Source of the DNA: Betaproteobacteria bacterium
GTDB taxonomy: Bacteria; Pseudomonadota; Gammaproteobacteria; Burkholderiales; SG8-39
DNA: 6,694 nt
Assembly (NCBI GenBank): GCA_029858545.1
Contig: JAOUFA010000203.1
Span: 1-6,694 of the forward strand
Direction: 5' to 3'
The notes below the pieces were generated by a model. That model made no database searches. It had not been told where the DNA came from and worked only from the letters and a program-made list of their open reading frames with translations. The translations under genes and the position numbers were made by a program. Positions 6,255 to 6,694 of this stretch are shown here, one piece after another; position 1 is the first letter of the stretch; each line of letters begins with the position of its first letter.

Positions 6255-6554
6255 CTAGGGCGCGACGGAAAATTTCATCTGCGGACCCAGAGAACCGTGG
6301 TTGAAGTCGCCAAACAGCACGTGCTCGTTGACATCGCGGGCATGCACGCGCCAGGCGCAGTAGCCGTCCTTCTGCAGCATGCCGAGCGCGCGCCCGTCGG
6401 GGTCGAGTATTTCGATTGACGCGATTTCGTCGAAGCACTGCAGAAACAGCGAGCCGGCGGAGCCTCGGGCGAGGGCGAATCCGGCGCCGAGCAGAAAGCG
6501 GCGCAGCGGGAAATAGGCCGCCAGGCGTTCTTCGTCCGCCGCCGAAAGGCTAGA
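6255..6554 (-). CDS. Unidentified coding stretch lacking a start codon; possible frameshifted continuation of the upstream gene
   Basis: The minus strand encodes about 99 residues ending in MKFSVAP and a TAG at 6257-6255. Codon use is strongly GC-biased at third positions, as in the confirmed genes, so it is very likely coding. The frame is closed upstream by a TAA at 6605-6603, and between that stop and the well-coded part there is no ATG, GTG or TTG. The first ATG is 60 residues in. The N-terminal part includes DEERLAAYFPLRRFLLGAGFALA, an Arg-Arg plus hydrophobic stretch resembling a signal or membrane segment. Then comes a soluble part with IEILDPDGRALGML and DGYCAWRVHARDVNEHVLFGDF. No family is recognised. 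It may be the continuation of the neighbouring membrane protein after a +1 shift at CCCC, a gene with a rare CTG start, or a decayed gene. The 5' limit given is where the shifted reading would begin. Confidence 0.55.
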   Translation of the reverse strand, partial: SSLSAADEERLAAYFPLRRFLLGAGFALARGSAGSLFLQCFDEIASIEILDPDGRALGMLQKDGYCAWRVHARDVNEHVLFGDFNHGSLGPQMKFSVAP

Positions 6555-6694
6555 GGGGAGACCGGCCCCGCTGGCGGGCGAACCACACCGACAGGTTCCA
6601 GCTTACCGGCACGGCGAGCGCGAGCGCGAGCGCGGCCACCGTGCCCAGAGGCCCGACCGCCCACGACAGCGCGAGCAGGCCCAGGCCGATGCCG
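6550..6694 (-). CDS. Membrane protein of unknown family, C-terminal part
   Basis: This gene enters from the right edge and reads leftward to a TAG at 6552-6550. About 47 residues are visible. They form one long hydrophobic region, including GLGLLALSWAVGPLGTVAAL and an Ala-Leu repeat, then SWNLSVWFARQRGR with a basic end typical of a membrane segment facing the cytoplasm. Third codon positions are GC-rich up to the last few codons. The Ala-Leu repeat is encoded by three perfect copies of a hexamer (GAGCGC on the plus strand, 6616-6633). The stop falls directly after a CCCC run, and well-coded sequence resumes in the +1 frame without a start codon. This may therefore be the middle of a longer gene and not a true C-terminus. 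No family is assigned. Confidence 0.55.
   Translation of the reverse strand, partial: GIGLGLLALSWAVGPLGTVAALALALAVPVSWNLSVWFARQRGRSPL

Noticed and set aside
6616..6633. Three tandem GAGCGC hexamers that might be a short repeat array.
   Set aside because: They encode an Ala-Leu run in a membrane segment and are too few to be more than codon-level repetition.
1..6694. CRISPR arrays, insertion sequences, phage genes, toxin-antitoxin or defence modules.
   Set aside because: No regularly spaced repeats, transposase motifs, terminal repeats or defence-type domains were seen on either strand.

Overview
The window is GC-rich with strongly GC-biased third codon positions. The protein families are a periplasmic PQQ-type sugar dehydrogenase, a family 5 solute-binding protein, a DUF2167 protein, a compact site-2 protease and a cytoplasmic glycerophosphodiesterase. 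This points to a free-living Gram-negative proteobacterium, most likely a betaproteobacterium near Burkholderiales. The taxonomic call is inference from composition and family resemblance; there is no rRNA or other marker here.

Layout, left to right. The left edge cuts a plus-strand gene for an M81 (MlrC-type) metallopeptidase, of which only the C-terminal domain remains (3-668). It converges on a minus-strand block of four genes that reads from 5398 down to 736. In transcription order these are a periplasmic family 5 substrate-binding protein (5398-3845), a PQQ-dependent sugar dehydrogenase-like beta-propeller protein sharing an ATGA stop/start with it (3848-2595), a DUF2167 membrane-anchored protein with its own ribosome binding site after a 107-base gap (2487-1546), and a minimal M50 site-2 protease 78 bases further on (1467-736). 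A 77-base divergent intergenic region separates this block from a plus-strand ugpQ-type glycerophosphodiester phosphodiesterase (5476-6216). At the right edge, minus-strand coding sequence converges on ugpQ. It is the C-terminus of an unidentified membrane protein (6694-6550), followed in another frame by a well-coded stretch with no start codon (6554-6255). The two may be one gene broken or recoded at a CCCC run.

Functional picture. The binding protein and the dehydrogenase are both predicted to be exported to the periplasm and are translationally coupled, which suggests capture plus oxidation or sensing of an extracytoplasmic ligand. No permease or ATPase gene is present, so the binding protein is an orphan here. 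DUF2167 and the site-2 protease are both inner-membrane proteins and sit next to each other. No CRISPR array, insertion sequence, tRNA, rRNA or phage gene was found. No intergenic stretch exceeds about 110 bases. Most of the window is ordinary chromosomal housekeeping and accessory metabolism. The points most worth checking are the frame break near 6550-6558, the two coupled or paired gene sets, and two long perfect inverted repeats inside coding sequence.
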